DNA from: Elizabethkingia meningoseptica_A
GTDB taxonomy: Bacteria; Bacteroidota; Bacteroidia; Flavobacteriales; Weeksellaceae
Direction of reading: 5' to 3'
Assembly (NCBI RefSeq): GCF_045762675.1
Contig: NZ_JBJDLK010000002.1
Span: 1 to 64,000 of the forward strand
Length of the DNA stretch: 64,000 nucleotides
Shown: positions 41,325-48,780 of the stretch, one piece after another
Numbering within the stretch: the stretch's first letter is position 1
How the letters are laid out: each line of letters opens with the position of its first letter
The notes under the pieces: generated by a model
Told to the model about the DNA's origin: nothing
The model's database searches: none
The model's input: the letters and a program-made list of their open reading frames with translations, nothing else
Made by a program: the position numbers and the translations under genes

Positions 41325-42848
41325 TTAAGAAACCAGAATATTCCCCGTCATTTCTTCAGGAATATTGATTCCCATCACTTTTAAAATAGTTGGAGCCACA
41401 TCGCCCAGTTTACCATCTTTAACATTCCATGTATGGTCTTTATCCATTACGATAAAAGGTACAAGATTCGTAGAGTGTTGTGTATTAGGAGATCCGTCAG
41501 GATTAATCATAATGTCGGAATTACCATGATCTGCAAGGATAAATACCGCATATCCGTGATTGTATGCTGTAGTGGCAACTTTCTCTATACATTTATCTAC
41601 AGTTTCAGCAGCCTGAACAGCAGCCTGGAAAACTCCGGTATGCCCCACCATATCTGTATTGGCAAAGTTCAGACAAATAAAGTCTGCGCTTTCTTTTTCC
41701 AGCTCAGGAACAATAGCATTGGTAATATCATATGCTGACATTTCAGGTTTGAAATCGTAGGTAGGAACATCTTTCGGACTTGGACACAGAAGCCTTCTCT
41801 CCCCTTTAAATTCTTCTTCGCGGCCTCCGGAGAAAAAGAACGTTACGTGCGGATATTTTTCCGTTTCTGCGATACGGATTTGTGTTTTGTTATTTTCTTC
41901 CAGTATCTGCCCCATCGTATGTGTTATAATATCTTCATCATATACCACTTTTACATTATGGAAGGTTTTATCGTAATTCGTAAGTGTCACATAGTATAAA
42001 GGAAGTTTATGCATATCATAGTCCGGGAAATCTTCCTGAGAAAGTGCCATGGTAATTTCACGCCCCCTGTCCGTTCTGAAGTTGAAACAGAACACCACAT
42101 CGTTGGCTTCAATTTTAGCCACCGGCATATTGTCTTCTGTACAGATAATTGGTTTCAGGAATTCATCGGTGATCTCTTCTTCATAAGATTTCTGAATAGC
42201 AGCTACAGGGTTATTGGTAATAAGACCAATACCGTTAACCATTGCATCATAGGCAACACGTACACGCTCCCATCTTTTATCTCTGTCCATAGCGTAGTAA
42301 CGTCCTACAATAGTTGCCAGTTTTCCGGTTGTAGTTCCCATATAATTTATAAGATCCTGAATAAATCCTTTTCCGGAATGCGGGTCACAGTCACGTCCGT
42401 CTGTGAAAGCATGAACGTAAACATTTTCTAAACCATAATCATCTGCAGCTTCAAGAAGACCTTTCAGGTGATTGATATGTGAATGTACACCACCATCTGA
42501 TACCAAACCGATAAAATGTACTTTCTTATGATTATCCTTTGCGTATTTAAAAGCTGCGAGAATTTCCGGTTCATTTCCCAGTGTTTTATTTTCAACAGCC
42601 ATATTTAATTTTACCAAATTCTGATAAATCACTCTTCCGGCTCCAAGGTTCATGTGACCAACTTCAGAATTTCCCATCTGACCTGCCGGTAAGCCCACAG
42701 CTAAACCGCTTGCCTCAAGCTTGCTGTGCGGGTACTTTTGTAAACATGAATCGATAAACGGAGTATTGGCCTGCGCAATGGCAGAAACTTTGGGATCAAG
42801 TCCTAATCCCCAGCCATCTAATATGGCTAATATTGCTTTTTTAGACAT
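41325..42848 (-). CDS. gpmI: 2,3-bisphosphoglycerate-independent phosphoglycerate mutase
   Basis: 507 residues, interconverting 3- and 2-phosphoglycerate in glycolysis with two Mn ions. AILDGWGLG at the N-terminus holds the first metal Asp; MGNSEVGHMNLGAGR holds the phosphorylated Ser; FTDGRDCDP and ILADHGNSDIM hold further ligands. No dPGM is needed. First gene of a minus-strand run through GNAT, a small membrane protein and HAD genes to map. Confidence 0.97.
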   Translation of the reverse strand: MSKKAILAILDGWGLGLDPKVSAIAQANTPFIDSCLQKYPHSKLEASGLAVGLPAGQMGNSEVGHMNLGAGRVIYQNLVKLNMAVENKTLGNEPEILAAFKYAKDNHKKVHFIGLVSDGGVHSHINHLKGLLEAADDYGLENVYVHAFTDGRDCDPHSGKGFIQDLINYMGTTTGKLATIVGRYYAMDRDKRWERVRVAYDAMVNGIGLITNNPVAAIQKSYEEEITDEFLKPIICTEDNMPVAKIEANDVVFCFNFRTDRGREITMALSQEDFPDYDMHKLPLYYVTLTNYDKTFHNVKVVYDEDIITHTMGQILEENNKTQIRIAETEKYPHVTFFFSGGREEEFKGERRLLCPSPKDVPTYDFKPEMSAYDITNAIVPELEKESADFICLNFANTDMVGHTGVFQAAVQAAETVDKCIEKVATTAYNHGYAVFILADHGNSDIMINPDGSPNTQHSTNLVPFIVMDKDHTWNVKDGKLGDVAPTILKVMGINIPEEMTGNILVS

Positions 42849-42954
42849 TTCAGAATTTTATTTAACTTAACAAATATACGAAACAATGCGCTAAATAGTA
42901 AGGAGATTACGGAGTATTTGCGCTAAATATCGCCGGAAAAATTTCAACTTTTCT

Positions 42955-42962
42955 TACATTTG
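42955..42962 (+). promoter_or_regulatory. -7 element of the SUI1-family gene
   Basis: TACATTTG, 21 bp before the start codon I chose; it lies inside the upstream in-frame codons, which argues against the longer reading. Confidence 0.5.
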
Positions 42963-42983
42963 TCATTCAGTTATAGATTACAC

Positions 42984-43307
42984 ATGGACTTAAGAGATCA
43001 GCTAAAAAATCTTTTCCCGGAGCACGAGGAACAGGACTTCGAAATGCCGGAAGAAAAATTTGAACAGAAAGAAGCGCTTATCTGTAAATATGAAAAAAAG
43101 GGACGCAATGGCAAACCTGTAACACTCATTGAAGGTTTTGAGGGCAGCGAGGCAGAACTTAAAGAAATTTCAAAAAAGATAAAAACAGCTCTTGGAATCG
43201 GTGGTTCCGAGAAAGACGGTGTCATTATTATTCAGGGAGATAACCGGGATAAAATTATGAAGCTGCTTCATGAAATGGGATATAAAACCAAACGTGTGGG
43301 CGGATAG
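42984..43307 (+). CDS. SUI1/eIF1-family translation factor (YciH-like)
   Basis: 107 residues. The SUI1 core includes RNGKPVTLIEGFEG, LKEISKKIKTALGIGGSEKD and IIIQGDNRDKIMKLLHEMGY, the hallmark of eIF1 homologues found in some bacteria (YciH). These may affect start-codon fidelity. The 30-residue N-terminus is acidic. The start is the ATG followed by DLRDQ; eight upstream codons overlap the -7 element. Confidence 0.9.
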   Translation: MDLRDQLKNLFPEHEEQDFEMPEEKFEQKEALICKYEKKGRNGKPVTLIEGFEGSEAELKEISKKIKTALGIGGSEKDGVIIIQGDNRDKIMKLLHEMGYKTKRVGG

Positions 43308-43431
43308 TCCGGAAATACAAAATTTGAAATTTGAGGTTTGAAACTCAAAGGATAAGATATATAAATACAAAAAGTATTTTTTTATCTCTGAAATTCTTTT
43401 TAACTTCAATTCCTTTTTAAAATCGGAAATT

Positions 43432-44286
43432 ATGATGAATAAACTAGCGGCATCGGAGCTGGTGCTAAATGATGACGGAAGTGTATACCACCTTAATCTT
43501 CTTCCTGAGGATATTGCTGAAAAAATAATACTGGTTGGAGATCCGGACAGGGTTCCGAAGGTTTCCAAATATTTTGATAAAATTGACGTTAAAAAAAATA
43601 AGCGTGAATTCTATACACATACAGGAACATTACGTGGTGAAAGAATTACGGTAATGTCTACAGGTATTGGTACCGAGAACATCGACATTGTAATGAATGA
43701 ACTGGATGCTCTTGTCAATATTGATCTGAAAGAAAAAGCGTTCAAAAAAGATCACAGCGCACTTCAGTTATTCCGCTTGGGTACGTGTGGAAGTGTAAAT
43801 CCTGATGTAGAGGTAGACAATATGTTGGTAACGCGAAATGTTGTAGGACTAGACGGCCTTCTTCACTTCTATCAGGATTATCAGTTTGAAAATGAATTTT
43901 CTAAAAACTTCCTGGAAAAATTCCCATACCAGAACATTAAACCTTTGTTGTATTTCTCCGACTGGGCTGAAGAAATTTCACATTACTACCAGGATGCCAA
44001 ATATATTGGTAATACAGCTACATTCCCGGGATTCTATGCTCCGCAGGGAAGACAGCTGAGACTAAAGGCTTTGGACGATCAGTTCCTTGAAACGCTTAAT
44101 GATCTTGGTGTGACCAATTTCGAAATGGAAACATCTGCAATTTATGGACTTTCCAAGTTATTAGGCCATAAAGCAATTACCGTTAACTGTGTTATTGCCA
44201 ACAGACGTCGTGGTGAATTCTCTTCAGACCACCATGCATCCGAAAAGATGACCATTGAATGGGTTCTGGACAGAATTATTAAATAG
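43432..44286 (+). CDS. Nucleoside phosphorylase
   Basis: 284 residues of the PNP_UDP_1 family. Phosphate-binding GDPDRVPKVS and GTGIGTENIDIV (GxGxxx), the FRLGTCGSVNPDVEV strand-loop and the nucleoside-binding NFEMETSAIYGLS are visible. Closest by pattern to uridine phosphorylase-like enzymes; purine or pyrimidine preference is not certain. Preceded by a short stretch with TTTGAG-type inverted repeats (43319-43350). Own terminator. Confidence 0.9.
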   Translation: MMNKLAASELVLNDDGSVYHLNLLPEDIAEKIILVGDPDRVPKVSKYFDKIDVKKNKREFYTHTGTLRGERITVMSTGIGTENIDIVMNELDALVNIDLKEKAFKKDHSALQLFRLGTCGSVNPDVEVDNMLVTRNVVGLDGLLHFYQDYQFENEFSKNFLEKFPYQNIKPLLYFSDWAEEISHYYQDAKYIGNTATFPGFYAPQGRQLRLKALDDQFLETLNDLGVTNFEMETSAIYGLSKLLGHKAITVNCVIANRRRGEFSSDHHASEKMTIEWVLDRIIK

Positions 44287-44307
44287 TACAAGAACATTTT
44301 AAACAAA

Positions 44308-44336
44308 AAAAGTCTCCAAATTGGAGACTTTTTTTG
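44308..44336 (+). terminator. Terminator of the nucleoside phosphorylase gene
   Basis: AAGTCTCCAA pairs with TTGGAGACTT with A- and T-runs extending the stem. Confidence 0.9.
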
Positions 44337-44451
44337 TTTAAAAAATACCGGCAAGTGGGTATTTTCTATCATTATAAATGTTCTTAACTTTATATATATG
44401 TAAAGTAAAAGGCGCTCTGAATCACTTTAAATAACACTAAATCCAAATATT

Positions 44452-45228
44452 ATGAAAAATAAAATTTTACTTATTATTATTCTTCCATTATTAGTAACAT
44501 CATGCTGTTTATTTCAAGGGAAAGGAATGACTCACCGCAATGCAAATTCATCTGCCACAATGATAAGATCATCAAGATTTGATACTGGTAATACTATTTT
44601 TAATTCATTTTACGATGCATCTAAACGCTCAACAGTTATTGTAGCTAAAGAAAATTATTTTGCAGTTCTTGCTGAAAACACACCCGATGCAATTACAAGT
44701 AAAGCTTTGGATATCATAGCTAATGCAGACGTAAAAAAAGATGTAACTGCTTCTGCTAAAATTAGTATGGCACAAACCGCTATACAATTGAATAAAAAAT
44801 CATCTGTTAATATTTTTTCTGCAAATGCACTATATCGCCTTAATGAAATGTACACGAATACTTTAGGTATAGATAGTCTGGAAGAAGCTTCAGAATATAA
44901 AGAAAGAGATGAAATTTCATTTATAAAAACCCATCCTAAGAGAAAGCAGGTTCTTGAGGCATCAGATTATGTAAATCTTTTTAAGGCTATCCTCTGCACT
45001 TCCGCAACTATATCGGAGTCAGAAGCCACAATAGCAAGTAAACAAAATTTTGATGATATAAATACTAAACTGGCAAAGGTTGATAAAAGTATAAATGATC
45101 AAATAAAAACCAATAAAAAACAAGATAGTATAAATAATTCTATGATGAAAAAATTAGACAATATTATCTTAAAATTAGAAATAAATAATAAGAAAGAAGA
45201 ATCGGAAAAAGAGACTACCAAAAAATAA
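44452..45228 (+). CDS. Lipoprotein of unknown function with C-terminal coiled coil
   Basis: 258 residues. The lipobox is LLVTSC-CLF. A Ser/Asn-rich linker leads into about 120 helical residues (ITSKALDIIANADVKKD, ALYRLNEMYTNTLG) and a C-terminal coiled coil from about residue 205 (INTKLAKVDKSINDQIKTN, MMKKLDNIILKLEINNKK) ending in a charged tail. No domain recognised. Monocistronic; AT-rich upstream region. Confidence 0.72.
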   Translation: MKNKILLIIILPLLVTSCCLFQGKGMTHRNANSSATMIRSSRFDTGNTIFNSFYDASKRSTVIVAKENYFAVLAENTPDAITSKALDIIANADVKKDVTASAKISMAQTAIQLNKKSSVNIFSANALYRLNEMYTNTLGIDSLEEASEYKERDEISFIKTHPKRKQVLEASDYVNLFKAILCTSATISESEATIASKQNFDDINTKLAKVDKSINDQIKTNKKQDSINNSMMKKLDNIILKLEINNKKEESEKETTKK

Positions 45229-45315
45229 ATTCAAATGTTCCCATTATTAAAGTTTTTATAAAACTCTTGTAAACAAATTTTGCGTAACTTTAGAGTTATA
45301 AAATAAATTTCAGAT

Positions 45316-45492
45316 ATGAAAAGCTTCATCAAAATACTTCCTGTTTTACTTTTAGCATTCGCTTTTGGAAGAGTATTGAAATACGATTTTACATTTGATT
45401 TTGTATCCGGAATATCTCTTGTTATTGCTGTACCTGCTATTATCTGCATATTTATTATAGAACGCAGACAGTCTGTTAAATCAAATTCCTGA
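45316..45492 (+). CDS. Small membrane protein 1
   Basis: 58 residues: MKSFIKILPVLLLAFAFG, a short hydrophilic turn (RVLKYDFTFDFVS) and a second hydrophobic segment (ISLVIAVPAIICIFII) with a basic end. Two predicted membrane helices. It is followed by a second small membrane ORF 6 bp later. No family recognised. Supported by hydrophobic pattern, ATG start and tight spacing only. Confidence 0.55.
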   Translation: MKSFIKILPVLLLAFAFGRVLKYDFTFDFVSGISLVIAVPAIICIFIIERRQSVKSNS

Positions 45493-45498
45493 AACAAT

Positions 45499-45618
45499 AT
45501 GTCTATCCGGTCTTCCAGATTTTTCAGGATATTTATTGTAATTCTTCTGCTCTACCTTATTGTTAGTGCTATACAATATCCCCATGCTTTTGTCAGTAGC
45601 TTTCTAAAAGGCTTCTAA
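45499..45618 (+). CDS. Small membrane protein 2
   Basis: 39 residues: a basic start (MSIRSSRFFR), one membrane helix (IFIVILLLYLIVSA) and a short tail ending in FLKGF. Tight coupling to the preceding small ORF is the main support. Could be chance; no family known to me. Confidence 0.4.
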   Translation: MSIRSSRFFRIFIVILLLYLIVSAIQYPHAFVSSFLKGF

Positions 45619-45668
45619 CTGTTTCTTTTCTTTGAATAAATATTTCGGAATTTTGTTTCATACAAAAT

Positions 45669-45817
45669 GACCCTGATATTTTATTGATATCAGGGTCTGA
45701 ATTCTCTCAATACGAAAAAATATATTCGTGAAATATCGTATTGTTCTTACTAAGTTACATACTCAGGCTGAAAATAACGAAAGAAACATCCTGATATATA
45801 TTTCTGAAATATATCAT
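45669..45817. repeat. Cluster of three inverted repeats
   Basis: In the gene-free stretch 45619-45925 three hairpins follow each other: GACCCTGATAT (45669-45679) with ATATCAGGGTC (45687-45697); CAATACGA (45708-45715) with TCGTATTG (45736-45743); TGATATAT (45793-45800) with ATATATCA (45810-45817). The first can end transcription of the small membrane genes, though its T-run is weak. The others precede the CBS gene. Confidence 0.5.
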
Positions 45818-45925
45818 AAACAGTTTTTTTTGTAATACCTGTTTTTCAGGCTATCTTTAAGAAGGATTAATAAGAGGGCCCTTTATAATCTGCAAGTTTA
45901 TCAAAATTAAATTCAAAAAAGAATT

Positions 45926-46354
45926 ATGAAACAAAGAGTTCCCGTATCCCAAATTATGTCCAAAGAGCTTATTACTCTTAATCCGGCACAGTCGTTATAT
46001 GAAGCTGAAAAACTATTCAAAAAGAATAATATCAGGCATATTCCCGTAGTTGAAAATCTAAAATTATTAGGTATGCTGAGTTATTCTGACTTATTAAAGA
46101 TAAGTTATGCAGATGTTGATGATTCAGATGAGGCGGAAGATACTTCTGTTTCCACAGTTGTATACGATATGTTCACTATTCCGCAGATTATGACCAAAGC
46201 TCCTCTCACTGTAAATACAGAAACAACGATCAAAGAGGTGGTTGAAATTTTAGCCCAGCAGAGCTTCCATTCAATCCCTGTGGTAGATCATGATGAAATA
46301 AAAGGAATTGTAACTACCACGGATATTTTAAATTACTTATTAGAGCAATACTAA
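45926..46354 (+). CDS. Two-CBS-domain protein
   Basis: 142 residues consisting of one Bateman module: CBS1 (VSQIMSKELITLNPAQSLYE, IRHIPVVENLKLLGMLSYSD) and CBS2 (IPQIMTKAPLTVNTETTIKE, FHSIPVVDHDEIKGIVTTTD), separated by an acidic linker. Such stand-alone pairs bind adenine nucleotides and act as energy sensors. No partner enzyme is adjacent. Confidence 0.9.
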   Translation: MKQRVPVSQIMSKELITLNPAQSLYEAEKLFKKNNIRHIPVVENLKLLGMLSYSDLLKISYADVDDSDEAEDTSVSTVVYDMFTIPQIMTKAPLTVNTETTIKEVVEILAQQSFHSIPVVDHDEIKGIVTTTDILNYLLEQY

Positions 46355-46374
46355 TATGAATTGATTTTATAGCG

Positions 46375-46446
46375 AAGAGGTTGTCTCAAAAAGTCAAAGA
46401 TATTTCTACATCAGTCTCCGTATCACTTTTTTTGAGACAGCCTCTT
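46375..46446 (+). repeat. Dispersed hairpin element, short form C
   Basis: 72 bp bounded by AAGAGGTTGTCTCAAAAAG and the complement of TTTTTTTGAGACAGCCTCTT, the same termini as the 163-bp elements at 14591-14753 and 26228-26390, but with a short unrelated interior. Between convergent genes, so likely also a terminator. Confidence 0.75.
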
Positions 46447-46492
46447 ATTGTTCAATTAAATTGTGTCTTTACAGAAAGAATATAGATTTTTT

Positions 46493-47053
46493 TTAATTAT
46501 TCCGGACAAAGCAACTTTCAATATGGTCGTCCACCACTCCGGTTGCCTGTAAATGGGAATAAACAACAGTAGATCCTAAAAACTTGAAGCCTCTTTTTTT
46601 CAGATCTTTACTTATAGCATCCGATAATGGTGTTGTTGCCGGGGCTTCTGTATGATGCTTCCAGGTATTAATAATTCTTTCTCCGTTGGTAAAGGTTGAC
46701 ACATAATTATAAAAACTGCCAAATTCTTTCTGAAGCTCCATAAACAGCTTTGCATTACTTATGGCTGCAAGAATTTTCAAACGGTTTCTAACGATACCCG
46801 TATCCTGCATCAACTCGTTAATCTTGCTTTCATCATATTTCGCGATCTTCTTATAGTTAAAATTATCAAAGGCTTTACGGAAACTTTCTCTTTTACGTAA
46901 AATAGTAATCCAGCTTAGTCCTGCCTGAAAACTCTCAAGAATTAAAAATTCGAACATGGTTGCATCATCTGTTGCCAGTCTGCCCCATTCTTCGTCATGG
47001 TATTTCTGGTACAGCTCATCTTTACCACACCATGCGCATCTCACTTTTTCCAT
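46493..47053 (-). CDS. tag: DNA-3-methyladenine glycosylase I
   Basis: 186 residues; the start is the ATG before EKVRCAWCG. The zinc site and active-site region RCAWCGKDELYQKYHDEEWG, the FLILESFQAGLSWITILRKR helix-hairpin-helix region and the C-terminal GFKFLGSTVVYSHLQATGVV with HIESCF are diagnostic of TAG. It excises 3-methyladenine from alkylated DNA. Convergent with the CBS gene. Confidence 0.95.
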   Translation of the reverse strand: MEKVRCAWCGKDELYQKYHDEEWGRLATDDATMFEFLILESFQAGLSWITILRKRESFRKAFDNFNYKKIAKYDESKINELMQDTGIVRNRLKILAAISNAKLFMELQKEFGSFYNYVSTFTNGERIINTWKHHTEAPATTPLSDAISKDLKKRGFKFLGSTVVYSHLQATGVVDDHIESCFVRNN

Positions 47054-47326
47054 TTTCAATTTTGTTTACTCAAAAATAACGATTTAACTTAATCTCAGGA
47101 TAAAAAAGTTTTTCAGAATATATCGTATATCATAAAAAAAGGCAAGTGTCTCGCTGTGTGTAAAATAGCTATAATCTCAATTATCCTCTGTACTGCCTGT
47201 ATTTTTATCTCTCCCCATAAAATTCAGGTTATTTAGGATAGTTTTAAGAAGAATTTAACGTTCGCTAACGTTTCAAAGGAATGGTTCTTGTTAAAATATA
47301 AGTAGTAACCTAAAAAATCACAGACA

Positions 47327-47665
47327 ATGATTACGAATGACTCAAACAAAAATTTAGATCAGGCAAAAGATCTTGTAGACAGCGCAGAAAACAACCTTAA
47401 AAATTTCGCAGATAAAACAAAAGATGCTGTAGAAAATTTGTCTGACAAAGTAAAAGACACCATTGATGAACAAAAAAAAGCTAACGAGGAACCTAAAAAA
47501 GAAGGCTTCTTCGACAACCTAAAACAAAAGGCTTCTGATGCATGGGATGAAGCTAAAGAAACTGCTGAAAACGCATGGGAAGGTGCGAAAGATCTGGCAG
47601 ATGATGCATTAGATAAAGCAAAAGATGTTTCTAAAGATATTCAGAAGAATATAAAAGGAGAATAA
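47327..47665 (+). CDS. LEA-like / YtxH-like amphipathic helical stress protein
   Basis: 112 residues, no hydrophobic core, built of 11-residue amphipathic helical repeats: ADKTKDAVENLSDKVKDTID, LKQKASDAWDEAKETAENAW, AKDLADDALDKAKDVSKDIQ. This A-K-D/E-rich pattern resembles late-embryogenesis-abundant and similar bacterial stress proteins, which are disordered until dehydrated or membrane-bound. A role in desiccation, osmotic or general stress is inference from composition. Upstream lies AACGTT-CGCT-AACGTT (near 47256-47271), a possible regulatory palindrome. Confidence 0.75.
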   Translation: MITNDSNKNLDQAKDLVDSAENNLKNFADKTKDAVENLSDKVKDTIDEQKKANEEPKKEGFFDNLKQKASDAWDEAKETAENAWEGAKDLADDALDKAKDVSKDIQKNIKGE

Positions 47666-47706
47666 CTCACCCATCTGCCAATCATTTTCAACTATATTTT
47701 ACAAAG

Positions 47707-47736
47707 AAAATAGCCTCAGATATCTGAGGCTATTTT
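47707..47736. terminator. Bidirectional terminator between LEA-like and threonine-aldolase-like genes
   Basis: A fully symmetric 30-bp palindrome: AAAATAGCCTCAGAT with its reverse complement directly after it, A- and T-flanked. It serves both convergent genes. Confidence 0.9.
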
Positions 47737-48774
47737 TTATATTAATCGTTTTAGTAATGCGATAAAACTATCGACTTCAGCTTCCGGGGTTGCCCATGAA
47801 GTAATCAGTCTGATTGCAGCATATTCATCATCTATTTTTTTCCATACAAAGAAATCAAATTCTTCTGCCAGTTTTTCAATCCATGCCACAGGAAGAATCG
47901 GAAAGATCTGGTTGGTGAATGATTCCGTCATAAAACTGCAGCCTCCTGCCTCGAATGCTTTTTTTATACGCATGGCTTTTTGATTCGCAGAACCCGCGAG
48001 ATCAAAATACAGGTCATCTTTCATAAGTTCCATAAACTGGATTCCCAATAATCTTCCTTTTGCCAGCAGCGCACCTTTCTGTTTTACCTGAAAAGCAAAG
48101 TCATCCTGTAATTCCGGATTTACGATCACAATAGCCTCACCGATTAAGGCACCGTTTTTAGTTCCTCCAATATAGAAAGCATCTGCCAGTCGGGCTATAT
48201 CTTCAGGTGTTACATCTGTGTTTTCTACAGATAAAGCATGCCCTAGCCTTGCGCCATCGATGAACAAATACAGCTTATGTTCTTTACAGAAGTGTGACAG
48301 CGCTTCTAATTCCGATAGTGTATAATGTGTACCCAACTCAGTGGAATTGGAGATATACAACACTTTAGGTTTTACAACATGGGGCTGAATAATTACCGAG
48401 CCTAATACCTGCCGGCAAGATTCGACTGTTAACTTTCCGTCCGTTGAAACTGCTGCATGAACTTTATGGCCAGTTGCTTCAATAGCCCCGGCTTCATTTG
48501 TAAAAATATGTCCGGATTCTGCCGAGATTACAGAATGATGTGGTCTTAGCATCGATGAAATTATCAACAAATTCGCCTGAGTTCCTCCCGATACAAAATA
48601 CACAGCAGCTTCAGGGCAGTTAAATCTGTCTTTTATTGATTTCTTAGCCAGAGCCGAATATATATCATCTCCATATCCGGCCTGCTGTTCTCTGTTTGTT
48701 TCTACCAGTGCCTTAAGAATATTGGCATGGCAGCCTTCTGCATAATCGTTTTTAAAACTGAATTTGTTTGTCAT
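47737..48774 (-). CDS. Threonine-aldolase-like PLP enzyme
   Basis: 345 residues of the beta-eliminating lyase/low-specificity threonine aldolase family. FSFKNDYAEGCHANIL at the start, YLFIDGARLGHALS with the PLP-contacting Asp, and the Schiff-base Lys in FYIGGTKNGAL are visible. Threonine aldolase cleaves threonine to glycine and acetaldehyde. The N-terminal NDYAEG in place of SDT-type motifs leaves some doubt about the substrate. It follows the three-domain glycan gene by 6 bp, so they share a transcript. Confidence 0.88.
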   Translation of the reverse strand: MTNKFSFKNDYAEGCHANILKALVETNREQQAGYGDDIYSALAKKSIKDRFNCPEAAVYFVSGGTQANLLIISSMLRPHHSVISAESGHIFTNEAGAIEATGHKVHAAVSTDGKLTVESCRQVLGSVIIQPHVVKPKVLYISNSTELGTHYTLSELEALSHFCKEHKLYLFIDGARLGHALSVENTDVTPEDIARLADAFYIGGTKNGALIGEAIVIVNPELQDDFAFQVKQKGALLAKGRLLGIQFMELMKDDLYFDLAGSANQKAMRIKKAFEAGGCSFMTESFTNQIFPILPVAWIEKLAEEFDFFVWKKIDDEYAAIRLITSWATPEAEVDSFIALLKRLI

Positions 48775-48780
48775 TCTTGT

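Noticed and set aside
43319..43350. TTTGAG/CTCAAA repeats before the nucleoside phosphorylase gene
   Set aside because: Low-complexity intergenic filler common in these genomes; no regulatory role can be supported.
45231..45497. 88-codon minus-strand frame opposite the small membrane ORFs
   Set aside because: No signal or domain; the plus-strand reading gives clean membrane segments and tight spacing.
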